In this document: positions 17,713 to 24,858 of the stretch, piece after piece
Layout of the letters: each line of letters opens with the position of its first letter
Numbering within the stretch: position 1 is the first letter of the stretch
Notes under the pieces: generated by a model
What the model was told of the DNA's origin: nothing
The model's database searches: none
What the model saw: the letters and a program-made list of their open reading frames with translations, nothing else
DNA from: UBA6627 sp965248675
GTDB taxonomy: Bacteria > Chloroflexota > Dehalococcoidia > UBA2979
DNA length: 64,000 nucleotides
Reading direction: 5' to 3'
Assembly: GCA_965248675.1 (NCBI GenBank)
Contig: CBDFJZ010000008.1
Location: 1,426,001 to 1,490,000, forward strand
Translations under genes and position numbers: made by a program

Positions 17713-18798
17713 GTGGAGATCGTTCCCGGGCTCCATCAGATCCGCACGCCGATGAACACGCCCGGCCTCGCGTTCGTGATGCCGTACGTCTTCGAGGCCT
17801 CGGATGGTGTGACGCTGTTCGATGCCGGCTACGGCACCAACGAGGCGACCAGCGCGATGACGAGGGAGCTGGCCGAGCACGGCCACAGGCCGAGCGACAT
17901 TCGCCGTTTGATCATCTCGCACGCGCACCCGGATCACCTCGGCATGGCCGCCTGGGTGAAAGAGCAGTCGCCGGACAGCGAGCTGATCATGCTGGAGCGC
18001 GAGTGGGACTGGATTCGCAGCCGCTGGTTGGACTTCCAGCACTGGGAGGATCATTCGAACGCGTGGCTGATCCGCCACGGCGTCGCCTCCGCCGAGGTCG
18101 AGGCAGCCGATCGCGCCGGCGCGATCGGCCTGGGCGGGGCGATCAGCTCACCGCAAGGCTTCAAGCGCTTCGTGGGGAGCGTCCTCGGTCGTATCCGCAA
18201 CGGCAACCCTGAGCGCAACTGGCGCCGCAGCTTCCGCATGGACGTCGAGCCGGATCGCGTGCTCCAGGATGGCGAGACGCTGGAGTTCGACGGCTGGGTG
18301 CTGCAGGCGGTGTGGACGCCCGGGCATACGCCCGGCCATCTGTGCGTCTACGAGCCGAATCACAAACTGATGCTGACCGGCGATCACGTGCTACCGCGGA
18401 TCACCCCGAACGTATCGATGCACATCGACGACGAGGAGACCGGGCGCTCCCCGCTCGCCGAGTACGTAGAGTCGTTGGCGAAGACCGCCGAGTTCGAGAC
18501 GCGCTGCGGGCTGCCGGCCCACGAGTGGAACATCGAGGACCTGGCCGGCCGCTGTCGCGAGCTGATCGAGCACCACGATGAGCGGCTTGAAGAGGTGCTG
18601 GCGGGGATCGGCGACGGCGCCGCCACCGCCAGCGACGTCTCCGGCCGCGTGCACTGGAACACGCGCCCGTACGAGGAGTTCTCGATCTGGCAGAAGCGCA
18701 GCGCGCTCGGCGAGACGCTCTCCCACCTCGAGGTGTTGCGCGCGGACGGTCGCGTGCGCCGTATCGACGAGGGGCACACGCGCTGGGAGCGCGTCTAG
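17713..18798 (+). CDS. Metallo-beta-lactamase fold hydrolase
   Basis: A 361-residue MBL-fold protein. The metal motif is SHAHPDHLG (HxHxDH), with a downstream TPGHTPGHLC His ligand and TGDHVLP Asp ligand. The C-terminal third (about 270-361) is a winged-helix-like domain as in LACTB2-type MBL proteins, with LEVLRADGRVRR. Substrate unknown; thioester or lactone hydrolysis is possible. GAGAGGAT precedes the GTG start. It is followed by the phosphatase gene after 16 bp. Confidence 0.85.
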   Translation: MEIVPGLHQIRTPMNTPGLAFVMPYVFEASDGVTLFDAGYGTNEATSAMTRELAEHGHRPSDIRRLIISHAHPDHLGMAAWVKEQSPDSELIMLEREWDWIRSRWLDFQHWEDHSNAWLIRHGVASAEVEAADRAGAIGLGGAISSPQGFKRFVGSVLGRIRNGNPERNWRRSFRMDVEPDRVLQDGETLEFDGWVLQAVWTPGHTPGHLCVYEPNHKLMLTGDHVLPRITPNVSMHIDDEETGRSPLAEYVESLAKTAEFETRCGLPAHEWNIEDLAGRCRELIEHHDERLEEVLAGIGDGAATASDVSGRVHWNTRPYEEFSIWQKRSALGETLSHLEVLRADGRVRRIDEGHTRWERV

Positions 18799-18814
18799 CC
18801 GTGGGGGGCCGCGG

Positions 18815-19429
18815 ATGACGCTGATCCTCGTGCGGCACGGAGAGGCGGTCAGCAAGGCGACGGGGGTGATCGGCGGCTCATCCGACTATCCGCTCACCGA
18901 CCTCGGTCGCGATCAGGCCCGCGCCGCCGCTGCTCGACTGGCGCAGACGCCGCTCGACGCGATCTACGCCAGCGATCTCAGTCGCGCCGCCGAGACGGCC
19001 CGGTTGATCGCCGAGGTGGTCGGCCTCGAGGTCACCGAACACGCCGCGCTGCGCGAGCGCGACTGGGGCGATGCCGAGGGCCTCAACGCCGAGCAGATCG
19101 CGGAGCGCTTCGGCGCCGATGTGCCACGCGGCCAGGGTCACATCCCCAACGAGGAGACCCACGACCAGTTGCTCGCGCGCGTCACCCCGATCTTCCGCGA
19201 GCTCCACGAGCGCCACCTCGCCGAACGCGCAGTCGTCGTCGCCCACGCCGGCACGATCATCGGCGTGCTCGCCCACCTGATCGGCGTTCCCCCGGCTCAG
19301 CTCCCGCGCTTCCACATGGCGAACACCGGCTTCACCACCGTCGAGGGCACGACCCCGCCCAGCCTGGGCGCGATCAACGATCATGCCACCTCTGATCGAC
19401 TCGCTGTCCCTGGATCGGGATCGGCGTAG
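18815..19429 (+). CDS. Histidine phosphatase family protein (phosphoglycerate mutase-like)
   Basis: A 204-residue enzyme of the dPGM/acid phosphatase branch. The phosphohistidine motif LVRHGEA is at residues 5-11, the second catalytic region ERDWGDAEGL in the middle, and the distal His in VVVAHAGTIIGVL. Such proteins are broad phosphatases, for example alpha-ribazole or sugar-phosphate phosphatases; none can be chosen here. GGGGGGCC precedes the ATG. Its stop codon lies inside the TAGAGT hexamer of the next gene's promoter-like repeat. Confidence 0.85.
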   Translation: MTLILVRHGEAVSKATGVIGGSSDYPLTDLGRDQARAAAARLAQTPLDAIYASDLSRAAETARLIAEVVGLEVTEHAALRERDWGDAEGLNAEQIAERFGADVPRGQGHIPNEETHDQLLARVTPIFRELHERHLAERAVVVAHAGTIIGVLAHLIGVPPAQLPRFHMANTGFTTVEGTTPPSLGAINDHATSDRLAVPGSGSA

Positions 19430-19432
19430 AGT
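19419..19432 (+). promoter_or_regulatory. Repeated promoter-like 14-mer, copy 1 (upstream of the MerB-like gene)
   Basis: GATCGGCGTAGAGT occurs here, 56 bp before the MerB-like start, and again at 20144-20157, 58 bp before the dioxygenase start. The TAGAGT part resembles a -10 hexamer. Identical sequence at the same distance before two adjacent genes suggests matched expression signals. Confidence 0.35.
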
Positions 19433-19488
19433 CGCAGCCAATCGACGCTGGCGCCCACCGCCGAGCGCGCGACGTGGAACGAGGCAAC

Positions 19489-20145
19489 ATGACTGACCTC
19501 GAGACGCTCGATCGGGCGTATTACGCCATCAACCAGTACTTCATCGAACGTGGCTACGGTCCTCATTACACGGAGCTTGCCGCCGACCTCGAGTTGTCGC
19601 CGGACGACGGCCGGGTGTTGCTGCGGGAGGTGATCGAGTCGGGCATCCCCGCCTGGCAGCACCCGGGCACCGACTACATCGTGTCGTTCCCGCCGTTCAA
19701 CAGCATGCCGACGCAGTACCGGGTCTCGGTCGACGGGCGACAGAGCTGGTTCGCGCAGTGAGCGTTTGAATCGCTGGCCGTGCGCTGGCACTTCCCCGGA
19801 CAGACCGTTCGCGTCGATGCGCCGTGCCTCGATTGCGGGGAGCCGATCGCGATCGAGATGCGCGACGACGAGCTGCTTTCGATCGAGCCGGAGGGCGTCG
19901 TGGGCTATGCGTACGGACAGATCGGAGGGCCGCCAGAAAACCGTCCATATCGCTGAGCGGGTATGAACTTCTTCCGGTCGGAAGAGCACGCGCGCAACTG
20001 GTCCCAGTTCAACCCGGAGATGGAGGAGCAGCTCCAGCCGCTCGAGTTCTACGCCGAACGATTCGCCGGGGAGATGTTCCGCGCACGCGTCCGTCCCGAT
20101 TTCATGTCCTGGCTCGAGCAGCGCCGGCAACGCGAGCAGCGCTGA
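19489..20145 (+). CDS. MerB-like (alkylmercury lyase family) protein, predicted selenoprotein with two Sec residues
   Basis: Reading one frame from ATG 19489 (GAGG at 19481-19484) to the TGA stop at 20143-20145 gives 218 residues interrupted by TGA at codon 91 (19759-19761) and codon 156 (19954-19956). Residues 1-65 form the MerB-family winged helix; then come SWFAQ-[TGA]-AFESL, GQTVRVDAPCLDCGEPI, and RPYR-[TGA]-AGMNFFRSEEH. In E. coli MerB (from memory) the matching segments are AWCALDTL, GRTARVSSHCAATGAPV and SFCCHVHFF, so the TGAs sit exactly on catalytic Cys96 and Cys159, while Cys113 matches Cys117 and Glu94 takes the place of Asp99. A SECIS-like stem-loop follows each TGA. Coding continues intact between and after both TGAs. 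Selenocysteine insertion is the best reading; Hg-C cleavage is only one possible role. Two unrelated nonsense mutations at just these codons would be unlikely. Confidence 0.85.
19776..19795 (+). promoter_or_regulatory. SECIS-like stem-loop for the first TGA
   Basis: GTGC (19780-19783) pairs with GCAC (19788-19791) around a GCTG loop; GG (19776-19777) can pair with CC (19794-19795) across a 2x2 internal loop. The loop starts 22 nt after the TGA, and its first base is G, as expected for a bacterial SECIS. The upper stem is only 4 bp, so this one is less convincing than the second. Confidence 0.5.
19969..19986 (+). promoter_or_regulatory. SECIS stem-loop for the second TGA, GGUC apical loop
   Basis: TTCTTCC (19969-19975) pairs with GGAAGAG (19980-19986) as six Watson-Crick pairs plus one U-G, closing the tetraloop GGTC at 19976-19979. 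The loop begins 19 nt after the TGA. GGUC is the SelB-contacting apical loop of the E. coli fdhF SECIS. Confidence 0.75.
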
Positions 20146-20157
20146 TCGGCGTAGAGT
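20144..20157 (+). promoter_or_regulatory. Repeated promoter-like 14-mer, copy 2 (upstream of the dioxygenase-like gene)
   Basis: Same GATCGGCGTAGAGT as at 19419-19432. It begins inside the stop codon of the MerB-like gene. Confidence 0.35.
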
Positions 20158-20215
20158 TCGGACCGAGAGGAGCGCGGGCGCCCGCTCCGGCGCCCCCGTC
20201 GAACAGGGGATCACG

Positions 20216-20797
20216 ATGACGACGGCACCGGTGTACACGCTGCAAGACTTCGTTCGCGGCGCGCAGGCAATCGTCGCGCGCGGGCTCGACGAACCGACGA
20301 CGATCGAGCTGGTCACCGAGCAGCTGGAACGGGTGATCGCCCGCGAGGACTGCCTCGCCGACTTCGAGGGCAACGACGATCCCTCGCCCGACCGCGGCTT
20401 TCCGATCTCCCGCGCAGACGATCTCGCGATCATGGCGGTGGTGTGGGCTCCGGACAGCCGCGCGCCGATCCACAATCACAACAGCTGGGCCGTCGAGGGC
20501 GTGATCGCGGGCAAAGAGGTCAACCGCAACTTCCAGCGACTGGACGACGGTTCCGAACCCTGGCGCGCGCAGCTCGAGGAGGTCGATCCGAGCGAGGTGA
20601 ACGCCGGCGAGACGACCTCGCTGCTGCTCCCGCCCAATGACATCCACTCGGTGGACATCCCCGAGGGCAAGACGCTCGCGATCCACGTCTACGGGATCGA
20701 CCTACCGAGGCAGTGGCGATATCGCTTTGACCTCGAGAGCGGCGAGGTGTCGCCGTTCCGCTCGGGCATGCGCGTGCCACGCGCCGCTCACGCGTAG
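20216..20797 (+). CDS. Cysteine dioxygenase-type cupin (thiol dioxygenase family)
   Basis: A 193-residue mononuclear-iron cupin. The metal ligands are visible as HNH in PIHNHNSWAVEG and the distal His in NDIHSVDIP; SVVWAPDSRAPIH-like spacing is that of the CDO_I family, which oxidises cysteine or 3-mercaptopropionate to the sulfinate. There is no Cys at the position of the Cys-Tyr cross-link of mammalian CDO, as usual in bacteria. It follows the MerB-like gene by 70 bp, with an identical promoter-like repeat, and faces the rhodanese gene, so the three form a thiol/selenol-chemistry neighbourhood (inference). Confidence 0.85.
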   Translation: MTTAPVYTLQDFVRGAQAIVARGLDEPTTIELVTEQLERVIAREDCLADFEGNDDPSPDRGFPISRADDLAIMAVVWAPDSRAPIHNHNSWAVEGVIAGKEVNRNFQRLDDGSEPWRAQLEEVDPSEVNAGETTSLLLPPNDIHSVDIPEGKTLAIHVYGIDLPRQWRYRFDLESGEVSPFRSGMRVPRAAHA

Positions 20798-20831
20798 CCA
20801 GATGCCGGGCACTCAGGGTTAGGTCAGCGGC

Positions 20832-22043
20832 TCAGGAAGCCTCGTACTTCTCGCCCAGTTCCTCTTCCCAGCGCAGGTATTCGATCATCTGCTCGCGGGT
20901 GCGGTTGCCGCCGCCGCCGAACGGGCGCTCCTCGCCGCCCCGCTCCAGCGCCAGTCCGGCGTTCGTCCACGCGGTGACGCCACCGTCGAGCGCGGCCACG
21001 CGGGGGAAGCCCATTTGCCGCCACAACGAGGCGCCGAAGATCGCCCGCGCTCGCCCGTCGCAGACGGTAACGATCGTGGCGCCGCGGATCGCGATCTGGT
21101 CGTCGCTGAACGGAATCTGCCCGCCGGGGCAGGTGATCGCGCCGGGGATGTGGCCGGCGAGGTAGTCCTCGGGCATGCGGACGTCGACGGTGTAGAGCGG
21201 ATCTCGATCCGCCGCCGCCCGCAACGTCTGTAGCTCCTCGACCGAGATCATCTGCACGCCATCCTCGATGGCAATCGCGTCAGCGGCGCGCTCGGCGGCG
21301 GCGACGGCGCCCGCGGAGTGACGAGGAACCACGCCCGGCTCCGCGCCGGTCTGGAGCTCGTAGCCGGCGAGCATGAATCCCATCGTCCCGTTGCGGAGCG
21401 CGAGCACGTTCGGGATGCCGAGCCGCCCGAGCTGGAACGCGCCGAGGATGCTGCGCGTGCGTCCGGCGCAGTTGACGACCACGGTCAGCTCGTCCGCGCC
21501 CTCCGCCTCGAGGATGTCCGTGATCGCCAGCGGGAACTCGCCCCCGGGCACGCTGCGCGCGCCCGGGATGCAGCTGCGCGCGAATTCGGCCGGCGTGCGT
21601 GAGTCGAGGACGACCATGCGGTCGCCTCGGTCGAGCCGCTCGGCAAGCTCGTCCGCCTCGATCTCAGGCACCGGCTGCTGGACGAGCAGGCGTTCGCCGA
21701 AGTCCTTCCCGGGGACGCTCCAGCCCTCGATCGTGGGCAGTTCGGCCTCCAACCAGCCGGCGTAGCCGCCGGCGAGCCAGCGCACGTTGGTGAGCCCGAT
21801 CCGTTCGCACTGCGCCGCCGCCTCGGCGCTCGCTCGGTCGTCGCCGGCCAGCGCGACCGTGAGCACGGAGGAGACCGGGACGAGCGCCCCGAGGCGCGCG
21901 TCCAGCTCGTCGAAGGGCACGCTGGTGCTGCGGAAGATCTGACCGGCTCGATAGTCCTCCGTCGCGCGCACGTCGATGACCGCGTGCAGCTCGTCGCTCG
22001 CCATCAGTTGTTGCAACGCCGCCGGCGAAATCGCTTCGGCCAT
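20832..22043 (-). CDS. Triple-rhodanese-domain sulfurtransferase
   Basis: A 403-residue protein made of three rhodanese domains. Domain 1 (about 5-110) has VIDVRATEDYRAGQ but its active-site loop reads ALAGDDRAS with no Cys, so it is probably inactive. Domain 2 (about 125-235) has VLDSRTPAEF and catalytic VNCAGRTRS. Domain 3 (about 260-365) has TVDVRMPEDYLAGHIPGA and catalytic VCDGRARA. It probably moves sulfane sulfur. No rhodanese domain is fused to the MoeB-like enzyme of this window, so this protein is a candidate partner in thiocarboxylate formation (inference). It lies convergent to the dioxygenase-like gene with a 34-bp gap. Confidence 0.88.
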   Translation of the reverse strand: MAEAISPAALQQLMASDELHAVIDVRATEDYRAGQIFRSTSVPFDELDARLGALVPVSSVLTVALAGDDRASAEAAAQCERIGLTNVRWLAGGYAGWLEAELPTIEGWSVPGKDFGERLLVQQPVPEIEADELAERLDRGDRMVVLDSRTPAEFARSCIPGARSVPGGEFPLAITDILEAEGADELTVVVNCAGRTRSILGAFQLGRLGIPNVLALRNGTMGFMLAGYELQTGAEPGVVPRHSAGAVAAAERAADAIAIEDGVQMISVEELQTLRAAADRDPLYTVDVRMPEDYLAGHIPGAITCPGGQIPFSDDQIAIRGATIVTVCDGRARAIFGASLWRQMGFPRVAALDGGVTAWTNAGLALERGGEERPFGGGGNRTREQMIEYLRWEEELGEKYEAS

Positions 22044-22375
22044 GTCGCCCCCCGTGCCTCGGAACGGCGGCCATCGTACGCCGTCGAACGCGTGGCGCGG
22101 CGGTCACTCGAGGGCGTCCGCGAGGAGCGCGCCGCCTCGGTGATCGGTTCCTCCTCATCCCGGGTCGGTCGCGTCTGACGACGTCGGGGTTAACCCGCAG
22201 ACCCGGTTCGTCGAAGATCCGGGCGGTGGAGTTGTTGCGTGCTCGCGCCGGCGGGAGTCCCGCGGGTCACGCATCCACCGCCGCGATTCCGTCGAAGGGC
22301 GGGGGCGCAGAGACACAGGAGTACCGCTGCCGCCGAGGCATACACGGCAGCCGGTCCACCGAGAGGATTCCCGCC
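22044..22375. promoter_or_regulatory. Divergent intergenic region between the rhodanese gene and the lipoprotein gene
   Basis: 332 bp without a convincing gene. Its right part holds a multi-stem hairpin (22223-22281, listed separately) that would lie in the leader of the lipoprotein mRNA. I see no clear -35/-10 pairs. Confidence 0.4.
22223..22281 (+). promoter_or_regulatory. Long bipartite hairpin in the lipoprotein 5' leader
   Basis: GCGGTGGA (22223-22230) pairs with TCCACCGC (22274-22281); inside, after a 5-nt bulge GTTGT, TGCGTG (22236-22241) pairs with CACGCA (22268-22273); inside that, GCGGG (22251-22255) pairs with CCCGC (22259-22263) around AGT. All three stems are perfect. It ends 94 bp before the lipoprotein ATG. 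Its layout (nested stems with an asymmetric bulge) suggests a structured regulatory RNA, but I match it to no known class. Confidence 0.4.
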
Positions 22376-23356
22376 ATGCTGCCTCGCTCCCACCTACCAA
22401 GTGTTTGCTCGATATCCGCACGGCCGCTGTTCGCGGCGGTCGGCGGTGTCGTACTGCTCTTCGGTTCCGCGTGCGCTGCCGCGGACGTCGAGGACCGCGA
22501 GGTTTCGTTGGACCCCGCTCCCGACGAAGCCGCCGCTTCACTTCCGGATGATGAACCTGCCCTCGTGGCGATCGACCCAGGGTCGGGACCGATACTCGAC
22601 GGCGAATCCGACGAGGCCGCCGAGGTTGAGCCGGTCAAGCCCGACGAGACGCCTCCGGGACTGGTGGTTCTCTCTGTCGCTCCCGGACCGCTGGCAGAGG
22701 ACTCCCACGTCGTGTTCAAGGGCTTCAGCGAACCGGGCACGACGGTCACCGCCGGTGAGGCCACGACCGTGACGGGTGATGACGGCCGCTGGTATCTCGA
22801 ACTCGCGATCGAGGAGGGAGAGGACACCGTGGTGACCTCGACCGACGCGGCCGGCAACGAGATCGAGAAAGAGGTGACCGTCACCTTCGAGGAACCGGAG
22901 CCCAAGCCGGTGGTCTACGAGCAGCCGAGGGAAGAACCGCGCGAGGAACCGAAGGAAGAGCCGCGCGAGGAGCCCAGGGAAGAGCCGCGCGAGGAGCCCA
23001 GGGAAGAGCCGCGCGAGGAGCCCAAGGAAAAGCCCGAGCCATCCCTCGAGAAGGAGCCGCAGCACGAGTTCACCGCGTGGACGAAGTTCGGCATCTGCAC
23101 GGAGCACCCGGTCGAAAAGACCGGCGGCGAAGGCTCGGAGGAGGGCAGTGAGGTCCTCACGAAGTTCGCTGGCACCGGTATTCCCGGCACCGCCGTGATC
23201 GTCGACTCCGACTACGGGGAGGCGATCACCGAAGTGAACGACGACGGCTACTGGTGGATCCAGATGGAGTTCCGAGACGGCGCCGGGGAAGCCGAGTTCA
23301 CCGCCGTGGTGCGCGACGGCGAACGCGCGGCCTGGTTCCGCTGCGGCCTGATCTAG
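22376..23356 (+). CDS. Lipoprotein with Ig-like domains and an acidic REEP repeat linker
   Basis: A 326-residue exported protein. Residues 1-35 form a signal peptide ending in the lipobox GSAC. A bacterial Ig-like fold covers about 105-175 (FKGFSEPGTTVTAGE ... TSTDAAGNEIEKEV). A linker of eight [RK]EEP tetrapeptides plus KEKP (nucleotides about 22922-23040, encoded by 24-bp near-identical units) follows, then a second Ig-like domain (about 225-326) with two Cys. This is a stalked surface-protein layout. GAGAGG lies upstream of the ATG. Repeat number may vary between strains, since the DNA repeats are nearly identical. Confidence 0.75.
   Translation: MLPRSHLPSVCSISARPLFAAVGGVVLLFGSACAAADVEDREVSLDPAPDEAAASLPDDEPALVAIDPGSGPILDGESDEAAEVEPVKPDETPPGLVVLSVAPGPLAEDSHVVFKGFSEPGTTVTAGEATTVTGDDGRWYLELAIEEGEDTVVTSTDAAGNEIEKEVTVTFEEPEPKPVVYEQPREEPREEPKEEPREEPREEPREEPREEPREEPKEKPEPSLEKEPQHEFTAWTKFGICTEHPVEKTGGEGSEEGSEVLTKFAGTGIPGTAVIVDSDYGEAITEVNDDGYWWIQMEFRDGAGEAEFTAVVRDGERAAWFRCGLI
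22922..23040 (+). repeat. Tandem repeat encoding the [RK]EEP linker
   Basis: Nine consecutive 12-bp units code for REEP/KEEP/KEKP; alternate units are identical, so the DNA behaves as a roughly 24-bp tandem repeat prone to slippage. Confidence 0.75.
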
Positions 23357-23390
23357 CCCTGACGTCGAGGGGGGCGACCTCCCTCACCGA

Positions 23391-23434
23391 CCGAAGGCCT
23401 CGCATGTGACAATGGCCACATGCGAGGCCTTCGG
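23391..23434 (+). terminator. 18-bp perfect inverted repeat between the lipoprotein gene and murT
   Basis: The 18 bases at 23391-23408 (CCGAAGGCCTCGCATGTG) are matched exactly by their complement at 23417-23434, with an 8-nt loop. It starts 34 bp after the lipoprotein stop, and its last base is the G of the murT GTG start. No T-run follows, so it is either an unusual terminator or a translational control element for murT. It is the longest perfect stem I saw in the window. Confidence 0.6.
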
Positions 23435-24858
23435 TGACCCCATCATGGCGCACGCGCGCCGCGTTGATCGCGGGCCGCGGCGCGAGCCTCGCCACGCGTC
23501 GCCTCGGGCGGGGCGGCGGGACGGCCCTGCCCGGGCTGGTCGCCGGGGCGCTGGCGCCCGGGCTGCTCGAGGAGCTGGCAACCGATCTGCCGCACGGGAT
23601 CGTGACCGTGACCGGGACGAACGGAAAGACCACGACCGCGCATCTGCTGACCGCGATCCTCACCGAGGCCGGCCTCGATCCGCTCGCGAACCACGCGGGG
23701 TCGAACCTCGAGCGAGGGCTCGTCGCCGCCTACGTGTCCGAGGCTGACGCCGACGGCGACCTGGACAACCTAGAGCGCCGGATCGGTGTCTTCGAGGTGG
23801 ACGAAGCGGCGTTGCCGCCGCTGTTCGCCCGGCTGCGTCCGCGGTTCGCGACGTTCCTCAACCTGTTTCGCGACCAGCTGGATCGCTACGGCGAGGTTGA
23901 CTCCGTCGCCGACGGCTGGCGCGCGATGCTGGCGGCGGGTTCGCCGGGCACCGGGCTCGTCCTCAACGCCGACGATCCGAACATCGCGATCCTGGCGGAA
24001 ACCAGCAGCCGATCCGTGACGACGTACGGTGTGGACGATCCGGAGGTGGCGCTGAACGCGGCGGAGCACGCGAGCGACGCGCGGTTCTGTCCGAACGGCA
24101 CTCGCTACCAGTACGACCTGATCTACATGGGCCACGTCGGAATCTGGCACTGCGAGTGTTGCGGGCGGCGCCGGCCGGAGCCCGAGGTGAGCGCGCGGCG
24201 GGTGGTCCTCGAGACGGATCGCTCGCTGGTCACGCTGGCGATCGGCGCAACCGAGGTGGCGATCGAGCTGCCGCTGTCGGGGCTGTACACGGTCTACAAC
24301 GCGCTGGCCGCGGCCGCCTCGGCGCACGCGCTCGAGGTGTCACCGGAACTGATCGCGCGTGGCCTCGGCGGCGCCGGGGCGCCATTCGGGCGCCAGGAGC
24401 GCTTCAGCGTCGAGGGCAAGACGGTTCGTGTCTTGCTCGCGAAGAACCCGGCCGGGCTGAACGAGGTGATGCGCACGCTCGCCGCCTCCGACGGCCCGCT
24501 AACCGTGCTCGCGATGCTGAACGACGGCATCCAGGATGGGCGGGACGTGTCGTGGATCTACGACGCTGACGTCGAGCTGCTCGCCGCCCGGTCGCCGACA
24601 CTGGTCGCTGCGGGCGACCGGGCCGATGACTGCGCGCTCCGCTGGCGGATCGCCGGCATCGAGCCGCGTGTCGTGGTGGCGGATACCGAGGCGGCCGTCG
24701 ACGCGGCGCTCCGTGCGGTCAGCCCGGGCGATCGGCTCGACATCGTTGCCACCTACACGGCGATGTTGGACGTGCGCGAGGCGCTTGCCCGGCGCGCCGG
24801 GGTCGCGGCGTACTGGGAGCGCCCGACCGCGATCGCGCCGGCGAGCTCGACGCAATGA
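23434..24858 (+). CDS. murT: Lipid II isoglutaminyl synthase, Mur ligase-like subunit MurT
   Basis: With GatD, amidates the D-glutamate of lipid II to D-isoglutamine, a step needed for efficient peptidoglycan cross-linking in many Gram-positive-type bacteria. The 474-residue product has the Mur ligase P-loop VTVTGTNGKTTTAHLL, the central-domain NLFRDQLDRYGEVD and the C-terminal domain DUF1727. MurT proteins carry a four-Cys zinc ribbon inserted in the central domain; here FCPNGTRYQYD has lost the second Cys while HCECCG carries an extra one. GTG 23434 is the likely start but overlaps a strong hairpin and has no Shine-Dalgarno. It overlaps gatD by ATGA. Confidence 0.9.
   Translation: MTPSWRTRAALIAGRGASLATRRLGRGGGTALPGLVAGALAPGLLEELATDLPHGIVTVTGTNGKTTTAHLLTAILTEAGLDPLANHAGSNLERGLVAAYVSEADADGDLDNLERRIGVFEVDEAALPPLFARLRPRFATFLNLFRDQLDRYGEVDSVADGWRAMLAAGSPGTGLVLNADDPNIAILAETSSRSVTTYGVDDPEVALNAAEHASDARFCPNGTRYQYDLIYMGHVGIWHCECCGRRRPEPEVSARRVVLETDRSLVTLAIGATEVAIELPLSGLYTVYNALAAAASAHALEVSPELIARGLGGAGAPFGRQERFSVEGKTVRVLLAKNPAGLNEVMRTLAASDGPLTVLAMLNDGIQDGRDVSWIYDADVELLAARSPTLVAAGDRADDCALRWRIAGIEPRVVVADTEAAVDAALRAVSPGDRLDIVATYTAMLDVREALARRAGVAAYWERPTAIAPASSTQ

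Noticed and set aside
19474..20145. Three separate small genes or a pseudogene in place of one MerB-like gene
   Set aside because: All three segments are in one frame, are needed to complete one MerB fold, and the two TGAs fall on the two catalytic Cys codons with SECIS-like stems behind them. Random nonsense mutations or a recoded TGA throughout the genome do not explain this, since TGA ends many intact genes here (dnaA, murT, folP, dnaB).
22922..23040. CRISPR-like or intergenic tandem repeat
   Set aside because: The repeat is in frame inside the lipoprotein gene and encodes a regular REEP linker; no spacers are present.
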